NCBI GenBank assembly: GCA_009792885.1
Contig: WMCF01000015.1
Span: forward strand, 6,868,300-6,932,299
DNA: 64,000 nucleotides
Source: Eremophila alpestris peregrina
Lineage: Eukaryota; Chordata; Aves; Passeriformes; Alaudidae
Reading direction: 5' to 3'
Shown: positions 26,306-38,000 of the stretch, piece after piece
How the letters are laid out: each line of letters opens with the position of its first letter
How positions within the stretch are numbered: position 1 is the stretch's first letter
Program-made: the position numbers and the translations under genes
Notes under the pieces: model-generated
What the model was told of the DNA's origin: nothing
Seen by the model: only the letters and a program-made list of their open reading frames with translations
Databases searched by the model: none

Positions 26306-28215
26306 ACACATAAGATACAGATGGAAGGCGGCAAGACATCAAAATGTCCCCCTCTGACAACTTAAAAGACAAGTGTAATTTCAGAGTTCTGTTCCTGTGT
26401 CAATGTCAATCCCATGAGTAGACTAAGGCCTATTTGACTAGTAAGCTAATTATTTTAGTGTAAGTCCTACGAGTAAGGTCTGTAGAACTCCAGTAGGAGA
26501 ACCATTTTTTCTTCTTCTGGATGGAGAAGCAAGCCTAGACAAATTACAGGGTTAATATTTTTATGTACCAAATGATTTAAATATTAATGCAGATTTTAAA
26601 ATGACTAAGATTTATAACATGGCAAGGAAATGAGGCAATTCTCCTCAAATCAGAATATATGAATAGACTTAATTAGTCAAGAGGTATGAAACACAGAAGA
26701 GATAGCATTCTGTCTATCCATATATTCATTGATTAAAACTATATGTAGATACACCCATCTTTTAGAGTGTGAAACTAGACACTAAGTAGTCAGAATTAAC
26801 TACAGATGATTTCATATATCATCATAAGAGATGGATTTCTAGACTCTCAGAAACTATTGAAGTTTCATCTGTCCTATTCTAGATGAATATTTCTAGGCAT
26901 TTCTTCCTGCTGCCCTCCTAAGCAGTACATACTCAGATCAGTTCCTGGATGAAAATAAACTGTCTCTTCTGCTTGGTTTAGAATGGCCTTTGTCTCTTTT
27001 TTATCACTTAATACTGAGAAAAAAGTTGAGGTACCATAGGGTTTTCAGTCCAGCTGTTGTGGTATAAATCAATATTTAAAATGCACAGTGGCAATTTTTC
27101 TTCCTTTGAAAGTAGGACTTAGTGCCCTGAATTCTTGTACTATTAAATCCAAGACTTTATCAGTGCTAAACACAAACCCTAATTTTGGTTTGTAACCAGA
27201 AGCACGACTTCACTGATGAACTAAACAAAACAGTAATATAGTTATCATGAAGTAAATGTAACAGTAATAAAATTTTTAATTCCTGTTTGATTTTTGTGCT
27301 TCCCTGGAGGAATTTTCAAGCTACAATACTTTATGAATGAGGAGTTAAAACATTCCAGCTTGAGGGAAATAATTCTTTCAACCTTATTTTTTGATTTCAC
27401 AGAGTTAGAATAGCAAACTTTTGAGAGCTCATGGGTAAAGCTGACCAATGCATAGATTCCTGGTAGAAAATACAATCTATTTCATATTTTTCCTAGGGAT
27501 AAATCTTTGTCTGAAACATTACTTAGTAAGGTACAGGCGAATTGCAAGTACTCTTCGTATCATCTTACTGCCCACCAGCTTTCCATGTGGGGTTTATGTG
27601 CCAGGAGGTGACGCTATGCAATTGTGCTGCCATATCCCTCTCCTACATTTCAACATAAAGCTTTTAATTCTGTAATTATGTCCCCGATGCAGTGTACTCT
27701 GTGACACCCCTCCCAAGAGGGTAGATGTTCCTAAGCAGATCTCTTGTGTTGTGAAAGGAACCTCCCGTGGGTTTAGCACTGTCAGACTGCATTAAGAGCA
27801 GGTATGAAAGGTAAGAAGCAGATGTGTTGTGCTATTTCTGTTTGACACACTGTCCCTCTAGTCAATGTTTTCTACTGGTACAGCAACACTGAGCCAACAG
27901 GCTAATGAATGGAGCCTGCAGAATACATCGTTAACCTGTAACCTCATCCAGTCTGCATGCAGTCTATTAAGTTTGTACTCCCATGATTCACATTTTTGTA
28001 TTTACTGCTGCGGATTCATTTGTTGTTGTACTTTATTTTGCTCCCAATAATAAACGGCTGTCTCAGAACCAAAATACCAAGGTGAGGAGACCTGCACTGG
28101 AGATAGGAGGAGGCTGTGAGGGGCAGTTAGTGACCTGCCGACTTACTTGCACGACGAAGCTTGAAGCATCTCTTCATCCCCTTGTCTCTTCACACTGACG
28201 GCCCCAGAGCACATC
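26306..28215. other. Upstream flank of KLHL1, no gene seen
   Basis: AT-rich up to about 27.5 kb. From there to 28.2 kb it becomes mixed, repeat-free and richer in GC, as expected for a distal promoter or conserved non-coding segment. A leftward antisense transcript equivalent to mammalian ATXN8OS would cross this stretch, but I cannot identify exons. Frames here (27245-28198) have no domains. Confidence 0.5.
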
Positions 28216-28374
28216 TGCGTCACATGCAAGGGGAGGGGGCGGCTTGGTGAGAGGCGCCGAGATAGACAGAAAATTGTATGCTGAGGACCTTGACAGCCTC
28301 ACGGGCGGGATTTTTTTTTTTTTCCCTCCTCCTACGTACAGTGCATATAAAGGAGCCCCGGTTTCCTTCTCTGC
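28216..28374 (+). promoter_or_regulatory. KLHL1: KLHL1 core promoter with TATA box and GC box
   Basis: A TATA box (TATAAA, 28346-28351, in context 'gcatataaagg') lies about 660 bases upstream of the coding ATG. It is preceded by a GC box (GGGGGCGG, 28235-28242), a CRE/AP-1-like TGCGTCA (28216-28222) and a T14 tract followed by a CT-rich stretch (about 28311-28332). Transcription is expected to start about 25-35 bases downstream of the TATA box, near 28375-28380. The combination of a TATA box with an adjoining CpG island fits a tissue-restricted neuronal gene, but the start site is inferred. Confidence 0.65.
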
Positions 28375-28411
28375 CAGCTCTCAGGCTTTCCCATCCCAGA
28401 TAACGGCAGGC

Positions 28412-28471
28412 ATGGGACTCCCCAGAGAAACGGGATGGGAAGGCGGGAGGTGGAGAGAGGCTTCCAGGTGA
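28412..28471 (+). promoter_or_regulatory. uORF 1 in KLHL1 leader (19 codons)
   Basis: First ATG after the predicted transcription start. It opens a 19-codon frame ending TGA at 28469-28471, in a different frame from KLHL1. It could reduce initiation at 29014 if the inferred start site is right. Confidence 0.5.
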
Positions 28472-28518
28472 CTTTTTCCTCTCTGTCTGCACTCGGTCAC
28501 GGAGCTCTAAGAGACTGA
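28435..28518 (+). promoter_or_regulatory. uORF 2 in KLHL1 leader (27 codons)
   Basis: Second upstream ATG (context 'cgggatggg', with G at -3 and G at +4). It overlaps uORF 1 and ends TGA at 28516-28518. It is in the same frame as KLHL1 but closed well before it. Confidence 0.5.
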
Positions 28519-28658
28519 GGAGGTGCCACCTGCCTCCCGCTGTGGCTGCTGCTGCTGCTGCCGCCGCTCCTCTCAGGGCTGTAGCTCGCTCCCCCGTTGA
28601 TCAGATTAGCGCGTCGTCGCAGCCTCCCTCACCCGCAAGTGTCCGTCTCCCCTGAGAG

Positions 28659-28700
28659 ATGTCTCTCATTTCTGCCTCTCTCTCCTCCCCTTTCCACTGA
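28659..28700 (+). promoter_or_regulatory. uORF 3 in KLHL1 leader (13 codons)
   Basis: Third upstream ATG (context 'gagagatgt', A at -3), with a 13-codon frame ending TGA at 28698-28700. No further ATG lies between it and 29014, so reinitiation distance is about 310 nt. Confidence 0.5.
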
Positions 28701-29013
28701 TCACCGTGCAGTTCTCGTCAGCTCTGGGCATCTCTCCCTCTCTTTCTCCTTTTGCTACTGGGTGTCTCTACCTCCTCTTGGCTCTGTGCATCGCTCCATC
28801 CCTCCTCTCTCTCTCTCTCTCCGCACTGGTGTGTGCGCGCATCTCTCTCCGCCCGGCGGCTGCCACTCCTCGCCCTACAAGCCCAGCGCTGCCCGGAGGA
28901 GCCGCCGCCGCTGCCGGAGCGGGGCCGCTCGCCGCTGCCGCCGCCGCCTGGCCCTGCCTGGCCGCCGTGAGTCCCGCCTCAGCCCGCGCCCGTCCCCCGC
29001 CCGCCGCGGCACC

Positions 29014-29501
29014 ATGTCCGGCTCCGGCAGGAAAGACTTCGACGTGAAGCACATCCTGCGCCTCCGCTGGAAACTGTTCAGCCACCCCTCGCCGGCGGGC
29101 GGCCCGGCGGGGGGAGGCTGCCTGCCGCCCGACAGCAGCTTCGAGCACTGGGGACCGAGCCAGAGCCGCCTGCTGAAGAGCCAGGAGAGAGGCAACGGCG
29201 TCTTCTGGAAGAAATCCGCTTCCTCCGCCTCCTCCTCGGCGGCCACCACGGCCAGCCCGCCTAACGGGACGCTGCTGCCCGCCGGCGGCCGGCCGGCCAC
29301 GGGGCACGGCCCGGGACCGCCGCCGCCCCGCACCGTCTTCTACGTGGAGTCCCTGGAGGAGGAGGAGGAGGAGGCGGTGCCCGGCGGGATAGAGGTGGCC
29401 CGCGAGCCCGAGAAGCCCCTGGCGCCGCCGGAGCGGGAGGAGGTGCCGGGGGGCTGCGCCGATGGAGGCAGCCGGGCAACAGGTGACGGAGGCGGGCACA
29501 G
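29014..29501 (+). CDS. KLHL1: Kelch-like protein 1, coding exon 1 (N-terminal part)
   Basis: KLHL1 is a neuronal, actin-binding BTB/Kelch-family protein. This exon carries only the N-terminal region before the BTB domain. The opening residues MSGSGRKDFDVKHILRLRWK and the later SFEHWGPSQSRLLKSQERG are characteristic of KLHL1 N-termini as I recall them; the paralogue KLHL4 shares only the first motif. Residues 68-82 are Ser/Ala/Thr-rich, 87-106 Gly/Pro-rich, and RTVFYVESLE (106-115) is followed by an acidic run (Glu 115-120). The start has a good Kozak context (A at -3, 'caccatgt') and is the only ATG in an otherwise open frame. The exon ends after codon 162 plus two bases, at CACAG|GTAGGG; the Arg split by the junction agrees with the mammalian exon end. 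BTB, BACK and six Kelch repeats lie in later exons outside the window. The frame reads straight into TAG at 29503 if unspliced. Confidence 0.93.
29356..29373 (+). repeat. (GAG)6 run coding six glutamates in KLHL1
   Basis: Six consecutive GAG codons (residues 115-120) within the exon. The run continues an acidic segment present in other KLHL1 proteins, but a pure codon run is prone to length change. Confidence 0.9.
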
Positions 29502-29507
29502 GTAGGG
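29502..29507 (+). other. KLHL1: KLHL1 exon 1 splice donor
   Basis: The sequence CACAG|GTAGGG places a GT donor at 29502-29503, leaving a phase-2 exon end. A weaker alternative, CAACAG|GTGACG at 29483, would also be phase 1 or 2 shifted and would drop the conserved 'GHR' end, so 29502 is preferred. Confidence 0.8.
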
Positions 29508-29769
29508 CAGCGCGGCCGCTCCGGCGCCACCTGCGCGGCGGGCGCGGTCTGGTCCGCGGGGTCATCGCGGGGCTTTGCGGCCCCGGGGGCAGTGGCGGGG
29601 CGGTGTGCCCCGGGGTTCTTGTGGGAGGATGACGGTCTGGGGGCGGGACGAGTCCTCCGTTTGAACTGGCAGGGTTTGGAGGCAGAGGGAAGGGCGGCTG
29701 GAGGGCTTCCGAGAGTCCCGGGAGAGACCGGCCAACCTCATGGTCAAGGTGCTGCGGACCAGGGATGTT

Positions 29770-29892
29770 GCCCTTGGCCTGCCTCTGGCCTTGCCCCTGC
29801 CCCTTGCTCCTAGCCTGCGGCTGCTTCTGACCTGCCCCTGTCCCTGACCTGTCCCTGTCCCCACCTCCGCGCCTGGGCTGCCCCTGCCCGAG
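29770..29892 (+). repeat. CCTG-rich imperfect repeat with minus-strand G-quadruplex motif
   Basis: Irregular copies of 'cctgcccctg' and 'tccctgacctg' fill this stretch at the start of intron 1. On the minus strand, 29862-29835 reads as four G3-4 runs separated by 3, 8 and 3 bases, close to a canonical G-quadruplex pattern. It lies on the KLHL1 template strand, which would be the sense strand of any antisense RNA. Confidence 0.65.
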
Positions 29893-32800
29893 GGGCTGCC
29901 TGAGAACAGGCGCCTCAAAGCCGGCGCTCAGCGCTGGGGATCATCGCTATCCAACTTTCTCAGAAGTTTATTAAAACGCTAGTGGGAGGTGGTGTTGTTC
30001 TGGGTAGTGGGATGACAGGTGAAAGCTCGAAAGTAAAAGCGTCTGCTTTCCTGAAACTCGATGTTACAGGCTACCTCGGAGAAAAATAAGACTTATAAGA
30101 ATTGTACTGTAGTCATCTACAGAGCGACACCTTAGAGGATGTAAGAACAAGAAAGACGTATCCAGGTTCTTGTATTTGATACAAATGTGTTAATATTGAA
30201 TTGCTTTTCCTTCCCATTCCCTGCCCTCCTCACCTCCGGCTGAAACAGAAATTAAAATCATTTGAAGAAGGAAATGTAGCTAACAGAGAGGTTTCAGAAA
30301 AGCTCTGTTACAGATAGTCCTAAGGGTAAAATGATTCATTGCTTTAACTCTGCTTGCCCCTGTCTCCCCATGGTTAAGATTACTTCATTATAATTTTTCT
30401 TTTTTTTTTCCCTATGGAGAGAAATGTACTGTTCTGTTTCTAAACATGAAAAGAAATGAAAGAAATTATTTGTTTTGTTTGGTTTTTTTTTAATTGAAAG
30501 TAAAACATATAGTATTAAATATTTTATTATATGAAAGGACAGCGCTGTGCATATGTTTGGATTAGTACAGCTGTACATAAATATATCTGTGTGTGTAACT
30601 TTGTGTATGTTATGCCTTTTCAGAGAGCCCTAAAGCATATATTTTTTTCTCTGAATCTCTATTGTTTTGTCAGTTAGCATGGTTGATTTCATAGGAGTGA
30701 CATAATTTAAACACCTGGAATAGCTGCTGAGTGACTTAGGGTATATTTTAAAGCAAAAGCAATACTGAAGTTTTTATGAACACCAGAAGTTGTTCTGAGC
30801 AACAAGAAGGTAGGTGTTTATCCTAGGATTCAGTTCAAATTGTTATCAGATGCACTACAAAGACAGGTAAAACACCAACCCTAAAATTCTATCTTCAAGG
30901 TTTTTGAAGAAGGAATGGGAGAGGTTAAAAACTATTACAAATATAGTTTTTTTCTATAGACTTTTCATTTAGATGTGTCACTGAGATTCTGTAGAGATCT
31001 GCAGACTAGCAGAAACTTCCTGAGTTTTAATGGCACCACTTGATTTGTGCGAGTCGACTTGATAGAATATATGTACTCTGTGACATTATGTATCTGATTA
31101 CTGCTCTGACTGCTCTTGATTTTCATAATTCATTTATTCATTCATTGCTACTGAAACAACACATCAAGTCATCAGTAGCTTGTAGTCCTTTTGAAGAAAT
31201 ATGCTCAAATTTGCTCAGATTTAAAATAACTGTGTCAGGAGATGTGATTTTATTATTAATGAAAATGCCAACTTTTGAGGTGTGAAAACGTTTAAGACAG
31301 TTTTAGAGTCTAAGGCTCAACTTTCTCATCAAAGAACCTTTCATCTACTTCTATGAACTTTGTACGTTATATCAAGAGGTGGTCAAATGCTGCAGAAATG
31401 GCAGTTCTGTGCTTGAAAGTTCTGTGATCCAACAATCTTCTATTGCCTGGAAAGTTTTGTCTCACTCATTCTGTAGACGTAAGTCTTTTTATAAATGTTT
31501 TTTTCTGCTATTGACATATATGTACAAGTGAAAATTACTTTTTGTTTTTTTATTTTTAGTGTCTACTTGGTATCCTTATATCTCCAGAAGCGTTTTGGTT
31601 GGATTCTTGTTTGGGGTTTTTGTTTGTTTATTAGTTTCTTTTTTTATTTTTTCTCCTCAGCTTGGTACATGAATTTTGAGTTTTGTATCCTTTTTCAGCT
31701 AGGTTTGTTTTTCAGTGGAGTTTTAGTTACTGTTTCTACATCCAAACTAAATACTAAGCTGGAGGATCTAGAATTCTTGGTTTTAATTTTAATGTTCTGT
31801 TAGATATTGTGGGATTTATGTAATGAGATATTATGGTTGTGTAATAATAAATACATTCTACTTTACTGATTTGGGTTTCTTGCATGTTTCTGAAGAACAT
31901 CCTGTCATGTCAATTGTACAGTACATCTCTGCATAAGTAAGGTTGTATGGATAGTCCTACTGACATTAAGGAGATGAAGGGTTAGATAGGGCATGTTACA
32001 AAGAACTTACCTATTGCTCTGTTTTCCTTATTGTATCTTTAAAAAGAAAAAACCCCACTTTACAGTTAACAATTAGTGTTAGAACACAGTTTGATTGCTT
32101 GAAATTGCTTGGAACTATGCATATCAAATTGGTTTACAGCTGGCATGACAAAATTGTCAATAGATGGAGTGGATATTTAAAGATTTTTTTTTTGATCTTC
32201 ATTTTCTATGACAAAAGTGTTTGGGGAAAAAAAAAATCTGTAGTACGAATGTATAAATAAGATTTACAAATCAGCCACAAAATGCTTGGAAAATACCAGT
32301 GCAAAGATTTGTGATACACCATCAGAGCCTCAAAGTTTATAATGTAGATTTTACATGATCACAGTGGCTGTTTTCAGGTGACATGTTAATCAACCTCCAA
32401 CATGAATGGGATTCACTCAAAAGGCAAAGAGTTAGTATTTTAATCCCTTTTTTTTGAGTGGGTGGTAGCATGTTTTGCTTGCCTTACACTGTTCAAATCC
32501 TATGAAGATGTAATTCCTCATGAGCCCTTGGCACTGTTCACCACTACACTCAGTAGTGCCTTACAAACTAGTAACAGGTTTATTTTTACAGCAGCCCTAT
32601 TTTACAGTAGAATGGTAAGCCAGAAAGAGAGATAAAAGAAAAAAAAACAAACATTGAATTTGGTTTCAGAGCATATAGCGCTTTTCTCCCACTACTTTCT
32701 CTGTTCTCAGTCGCACCCATAAATAATAAGCCCATCTGCAAACCAGTCCCAGACTCCTCTGTGTGCAAGAGGAGTGCAGAACACAGGATTCAATTAACAT

Positions 32801-34942
32801 TTTGTTGAAGAGATGGTTCAAAGAAGAAAATGCCAGATATATCTAACCCATGTAAACCAAGCACTGACAATGCAGAAGTCTTTCATAAAACATACAAGAA
32901 TTTGAAAATACAGCTTCTGAAAGAAGATGGCGAATCATTCCACCATTAGTTACTGTCTAATAGTGAACTGTAAAGCAAGAAGCAAAAGGACTGAGTACTG
33001 TGCTTTTCTCACACAATGGAGTGTCATGCTCAAATGTTGAGTCACTAGAAAAATAACGAGGAAGGCATTTTACTGTGTTTCTGCAGAGTTTGTCAATGGA
33101 AAGTAAAAAAATTCAGAATGACTGGGAATCCAAAAAGTTAATAAGTGAGAGAATGATTTTCTAATTCAAACATTTACTGAGAAATTTAGTCTGCAAGTCT
33201 CTGTGGTCAAAACTATTTATTTAAATTAAATCATTATGATCAATGTAGAATCAGGTACATAAAAATATGCATGGTTAAACTACATGATCAAATCTTTTGT
33301 ATAAGCATTTCTTTTGTATTTTTCTGTTCTGAGCCCACAGATCTTGCATAGTGATGTTTTTGCCCATTAGTCTCTCTCACTTCCATATCTTCTTCCTTTT
33401 CTCCTAGCAACCTACAACTTTGTGCTTGGCACACTGCTGTAGAAAGTTACAAATTTGAAGCCTGTCAGGATGAGCAACATTCTCAGTGCAGCTTTCTAAT
33501 TTAATGAGAATATATTTTGACCATTATAGAAAATGTAGATAAAAGTGTCATAAAAATTTGCTACTTGATTACTTTGTGTACTCTTGTAAGTGTATGTAGT
33601 CTCTTGAGAGGATTCTGGTCTCTGGTTTCTAAGTAAATGAAGTTTCCTTTTACAGCTTTCATCTCGGTACCTGAACTTGCAATAAGAGGAGAATCAAGTT
33701 ACCTTCTTATGTCTTAGTCTACCCTGTGAGCTCTCACAACTTCAAGAATTTTCACAACTGATCATGACTGTGGCCTTTCTGAGGTGCTATCCACATTGGA
33801 ACCATAGCTTGTGCTGTGATAACCAGATCCTAAAATTAGATACTAAAGAAGTCAAATTAATATCTGCTTATGTTTTTATACTATCTCATATAGACTGCTT
33901 GTTAAGAAGGTAATTTAATGCTTGGGGTGGAGTTTAGATCACACAATTCTGCATTTCTAGATTATGGAATCAGAAGAGAATAATCTTTTTTTTTTTTTTT
34001 TTTCATGAGCCATTTTTTCAACTTGATTATGAAACTTCTAAAATTGTTATAATAACTTGAATGCTTTTATATTTATACTTTTAACTTTCACAACAAAAGA
34101 GTCAGGGTTCCTGTACAACACAGGCCAAAGACCTTTCTCCTCCAAAGCTCTTATTCATTCTCAGAGGATCTATGCTCTGTGCATGTGATGCAGAAGAATC
34201 AGGTGATAAAAACAGTGCAAGATCACACAGCTGAAGACTGTATATATATATATGTGTGTGTATGGAATTTGATAAGTTGCAAGGAGAATCTAGGTCTAGA
34301 ATTTCCTAACTTTAAAAACTGGCTTTGGTACTTGTAAAACAGCATTTCTAAAGCTTGGCTGTTTGTTTTGGTTTGTTTTTTAACAAAAGAAGCAGAAGAA
34401 CACACAAGTTACTTCATGTGCTGTCATTTCTTTTGTCCATCACTTGAATGCAGAACTGAAACTTGAGGATTCACTGTGTATCTCATTGCCACTTGAACTT
34501 GATAGAATAACTGACATCAAAAGAAAGTTCTTAATTTTTATGTGGGTAATTACAATGGTGATGGTGTACTTTCTCTGCAGAAAGATTGAGGAATTCAGCA
34601 GCTGGAGATATGGCAAGTCTTTAGAATCTTCCACTGGATTTGGAATACTAGTGACAAGCAAAGATTCATATAACTTTCTTGGTGCTCCCAAACTTAGTGT
34701 CTTTTGTTACATCCTCTTTTTTCTTTTTATTTTCTTTTTTTTTTTTTTTGTATTGAATATGCATTCTCCTAGACCTTATTCTCACTGTTTTTCCTTCTTT
34801 CCATGGTCTCAAAGGATTCCCAACTGCCTTCTCTGATTTGTTTCATTCACTGGCTGCCACATTGATGGTACTATTTGCTGTGTTTAATGGGACAGCAAGA
34901 TACTTGAGTTTGAGTAACTCGTTCAGTCTGTGAGGGGGTTTT

Positions 34943-35013
34943 ATCTCATCTCATCTCATCTCATCTCATCTCATCTCATCTCATCTCATCTCATCTCATC
35001 ATCTCATCTCATC
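34943..35013 (+). repeat. Pentanucleotide microsatellite (ATCTC)n
   Basis: Eleven perfect ATCTC units (34943-34997) are followed by a partial unit and two more units (35001-35010). The complementary strand is (GAGAT)n. It lies in KLHL1 intron 1, about 5.4 kb from exon 1. Confidence 0.97.
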
Positions 35014-38000
35014 TTTATCTTAGATGCACATTTTTGAATAAGGTGAATTATGTTTCAGATGCCTCTATTTCTCTTCATTGAGTGTAACAGTAGTCTGAAG
35101 TGGCTAGTTCAGGTCCAAATGTTCCATTTAAATGTTTAATGTTCAATTAAATTTGATAAAAAGAACATCATTTGAAGTCTACATTGCAAATTCAAACTGT
35201 TTAAAAAGATGGAATAAAAGGATAGAATTATTGAATCTATTATATTTTCACAGTGTTAGTAAAAAGCTTTATCACCCATCTCAATAAAAGTATGGATACT
35301 GCTAGAAAACATGAGCCCATTAAAAACACTAGGAAGGAAAGAACTCGACCAGTTTTCTGTTGTTACCCATGTACTTTCAACATTGACAAAACCAACCATT
35401 CCTTTTTCCTCTAGACTAATCTTGCACTGTTTTGCAGGAATAGTTTTTAAAAATACAACATTAAGAAAAGATTTGGCAGTGAAAATATCAGTTGCACAGG
35501 GAGTGACTGAATCAGTGAAAGAACTCTAAAACTATGAACCTCTTAATGGTAACATCAAAGAACATTACAAAAGGCAAATGTTTTTCAACCTTTTAATAGT
35601 TAAAGTAGAAGCAAGAACAGAGAATAGCCATCCTGAAAATTCAAGTGATGGTGAATCTTTGTAGATAAGTCTGCAGAAGTACTGTTGGCTTGAATACAAG
35701 TTTTTCTCCCTCAATAAAATAATTTCTGAAATAATGATAGCAGTGACCTATATAAGTCTATATATGCACAAATAAATATGTATCATCTGCATTTCTCTCT
35801 TAATACAAACATCATAAGATTTACATATATTAAAAGTGCATATATGTGTATAATTTATAGAGTTTTTAATAAATAAGAGTTGATTCCTCTATAATTTTTT
35901 GTGAGCAGTGGAGTTCACTTAAATATTGTACATGGAAAAAAACTAGATCATATTGTTGGAATCTGTTAAATTCATAAGCATGCTGCTGATACATATAGAT
36001 AAATATACTCTTAACACATGAGCATTGCTTTCTAGCAGCTACTTCTCATCCTTGTGACACATTTTTTATACCCTGTTGGAAGCAGTTTAAGAGTTTGCTC
36101 TTTCTTATCTTTTGTTTTGACAGAATTTCCTAGCATACTAATTCCTTGGTGTTTTTAGAAAAATATTTTAGAATACAGAACTGAGGTCCTGAAGTAAATT
36201 ATATACACTAGGGAAAGAACTAGATATTATTAAAAGTTTCAGAAAGGAAATTTGTCCTGTAAAAAGTTGACAACTGCTGCAACTTCCTCAGAAAGATATG
36301 TAACTGTAGTCATACCTAGTGATACTAAAAAAAAAAATCCCCCAAATGTTAACTTTAACAAAAATTTAACAGTATCTGAAATTTCTGATTTTTAATTCAA
36401 AAAGTCATAGCTTACCAATAATTTAAGTCAAACACAGATCCAAAATACTAAAATATTATGATTTTTGGTAAGAGTTTTAGCAAAGCTTATAATTTTGTTT
36501 AGATGTTTTTCCATTAGTATTTCAAAAATTTTTAAAATGTAAATTTTAACTGTAATATCAGGTTAAAACATTATCATCATTTACACTGTAAAAATAATCT
36601 TTTAAGTGAAAAACATTTTTCTGCAAAATAAAAGAAAGTAAATTTCTCCAAAATTCATCTTAAAATTTACCTGGAAGTTTCAATACATGCTTCAAGTTTT
36701 TGCCACATTGTTGTTTTCATATCTTCTATTTCCAACTGAAGTCTTGAATATTTGTACTGGCTATGCTGAGGATTACTGTTGGTTTAGACCAGTGATACAG
36801 TTCTATAGTCATAATGATATAAATTCAAGGCATCAGAGCTGATTGTCATGAGCAGCCTGGTTTTCCAAACCATGTTTGTAATCATACCTCCTATTCCTTC
36901 ACTCTGCAACTGCATATCTCCCTGCCACATTTTGGCTGTCACATAGACCTTTCCTACCAAATAGGATCCTGAGTCCATTCTTTCACTTACTCAGGCACAT
37001 CTTATCTCTTGATTTCACTACTTCATGAGGAATTTAATCTGTTCTACTTGACTCATGAAAAATATTGACTTTAATTAATGAGATAAAATGCAAAATAAAT
37101 GATGAGTATTTAATTCACAGAAATGAGCCAACAGAAATACACAGAGAGAATTTTTAAGACTTGGTTCAATGTGATGTGTATTCCAAAGTTTGGACTTCAA
37201 TTTATTCTATTAAAATGGAAAGTTAGATATAAAAAGATTGTGTAAAACTGAAAATAAGAAGTTTTATATTTTAGTATTTGCCATTATCTCAACATGTATT
37301 TGAGAGATGGAAATGTCTTTTTTCAAAACTTAAAAATTATTTCTTGAATCTAAACCAACAATCTTTATCACGTGGGAATAATTTTCTATGTTTAATAAGG
37401 CAATGATTTTCTTATTCTTTAGTAAGTAGTTGGCTATAATTAATGGAACATATAATCTGCTTTCTTTTTTTAACTGTATCAGTCAGGTTTTCTGTTTGAC
37501 TATGTTTCATCAGCATTAAAATATTCAACCTTTTGTAGCATTTGTTTTTTCCTGTCATCTGTTTTCATCCTTCCTCCTGCTCTAGCCATATGGAAAAAGC
37601 AGCATTGTTTTGACCTTGGTATCTTTTTGCTGCTATGTAGATTTGCTTTGTGCAAAACTCACGAAGGAAAATAAAATGAAATCAAATAGAAAAATCACAA
37701 ATGATCCTTGAATCTGAATGGGTATAATCACATGCAGCATCTTTGCTGAATATAGTCCGAGGACTGAATCCTATTTGGCCCCTTAATTCTTTCTAGAGAT
37801 TCTTAAATGGTGTAAGTGATCCATAACTAAAAATAGGGTGTTGAAATATGTAAGGAGGAAGAAGTACAGGATGCATACCTCATGAGTAGTTCTGTTGAGC
37901 TGTGTGATTTTGTTGAAACTATAGTTTCCCAGATAATTTTGTATTCTAGCTGGGAATAGGTTCTTTCGGAGTGCAGAAGTTGTTTTATCTTCAGCAAGGG

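Larger units (their letters stand above)
28375..29013 (+). other. KLHL1: KLHL1 5' untranslated leader (inferred)
   Basis: This is the leader between the predicted start site and the coding ATG, about 640 nt. It is CT-rich, including a (CT)n run at about 28804-28821, then strongly CpG-rich. It contains a short (GCT)n run at about 28545-28560 and three upstream ATGs. The frame of the coding ATG stays open upstream to 28597 but has no ATG there, so 29014 is the first usable ATG in that open frame. A 5' intron within the leader cannot be excluded. Confidence 0.6.
28500..29900. promoter_or_regulatory. CpG island over KLHL1 exon 1
   Basis: CpG and GC density rise abruptly here, highest at about 28840-29620, including a NotI-type GCGGCCGC at 29512-29519. 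The rest of the window is AT-rich and CpG-poor. This is the usual signature of an unmethylated vertebrate promoter. Boundaries are by eye. Confidence 0.85.

Noticed and set aside
28545..28560. Short GCT/CTG run in the KLHL1 leader as the SCA8-type repeat
   Set aside because: Only about five units, in the KLHL1 leader. The human SCA8 tract lies far away near the 3' end of ATXN8OS.
28768..29565. Long minus-strand frame (265 codons) opposite KLHL1 exon 1
   Set aside because: It is an Arg/Ala/Gly-rich shadow of a GC-rich exon, where stop codons are rare on both strands. No domain or independent start support.
29261..29918. Further minus-strand frames of 89-118 codons in the CpG island
   Set aside because: Low-complexity products caused by GC-rich and CCTG-repeat DNA; no recognisable protein.
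34444..34836. 130-codon + strand frame in intron 1
   Set aside because: Low-complexity, T-run-driven hydrophobic product without domain; chance frame.
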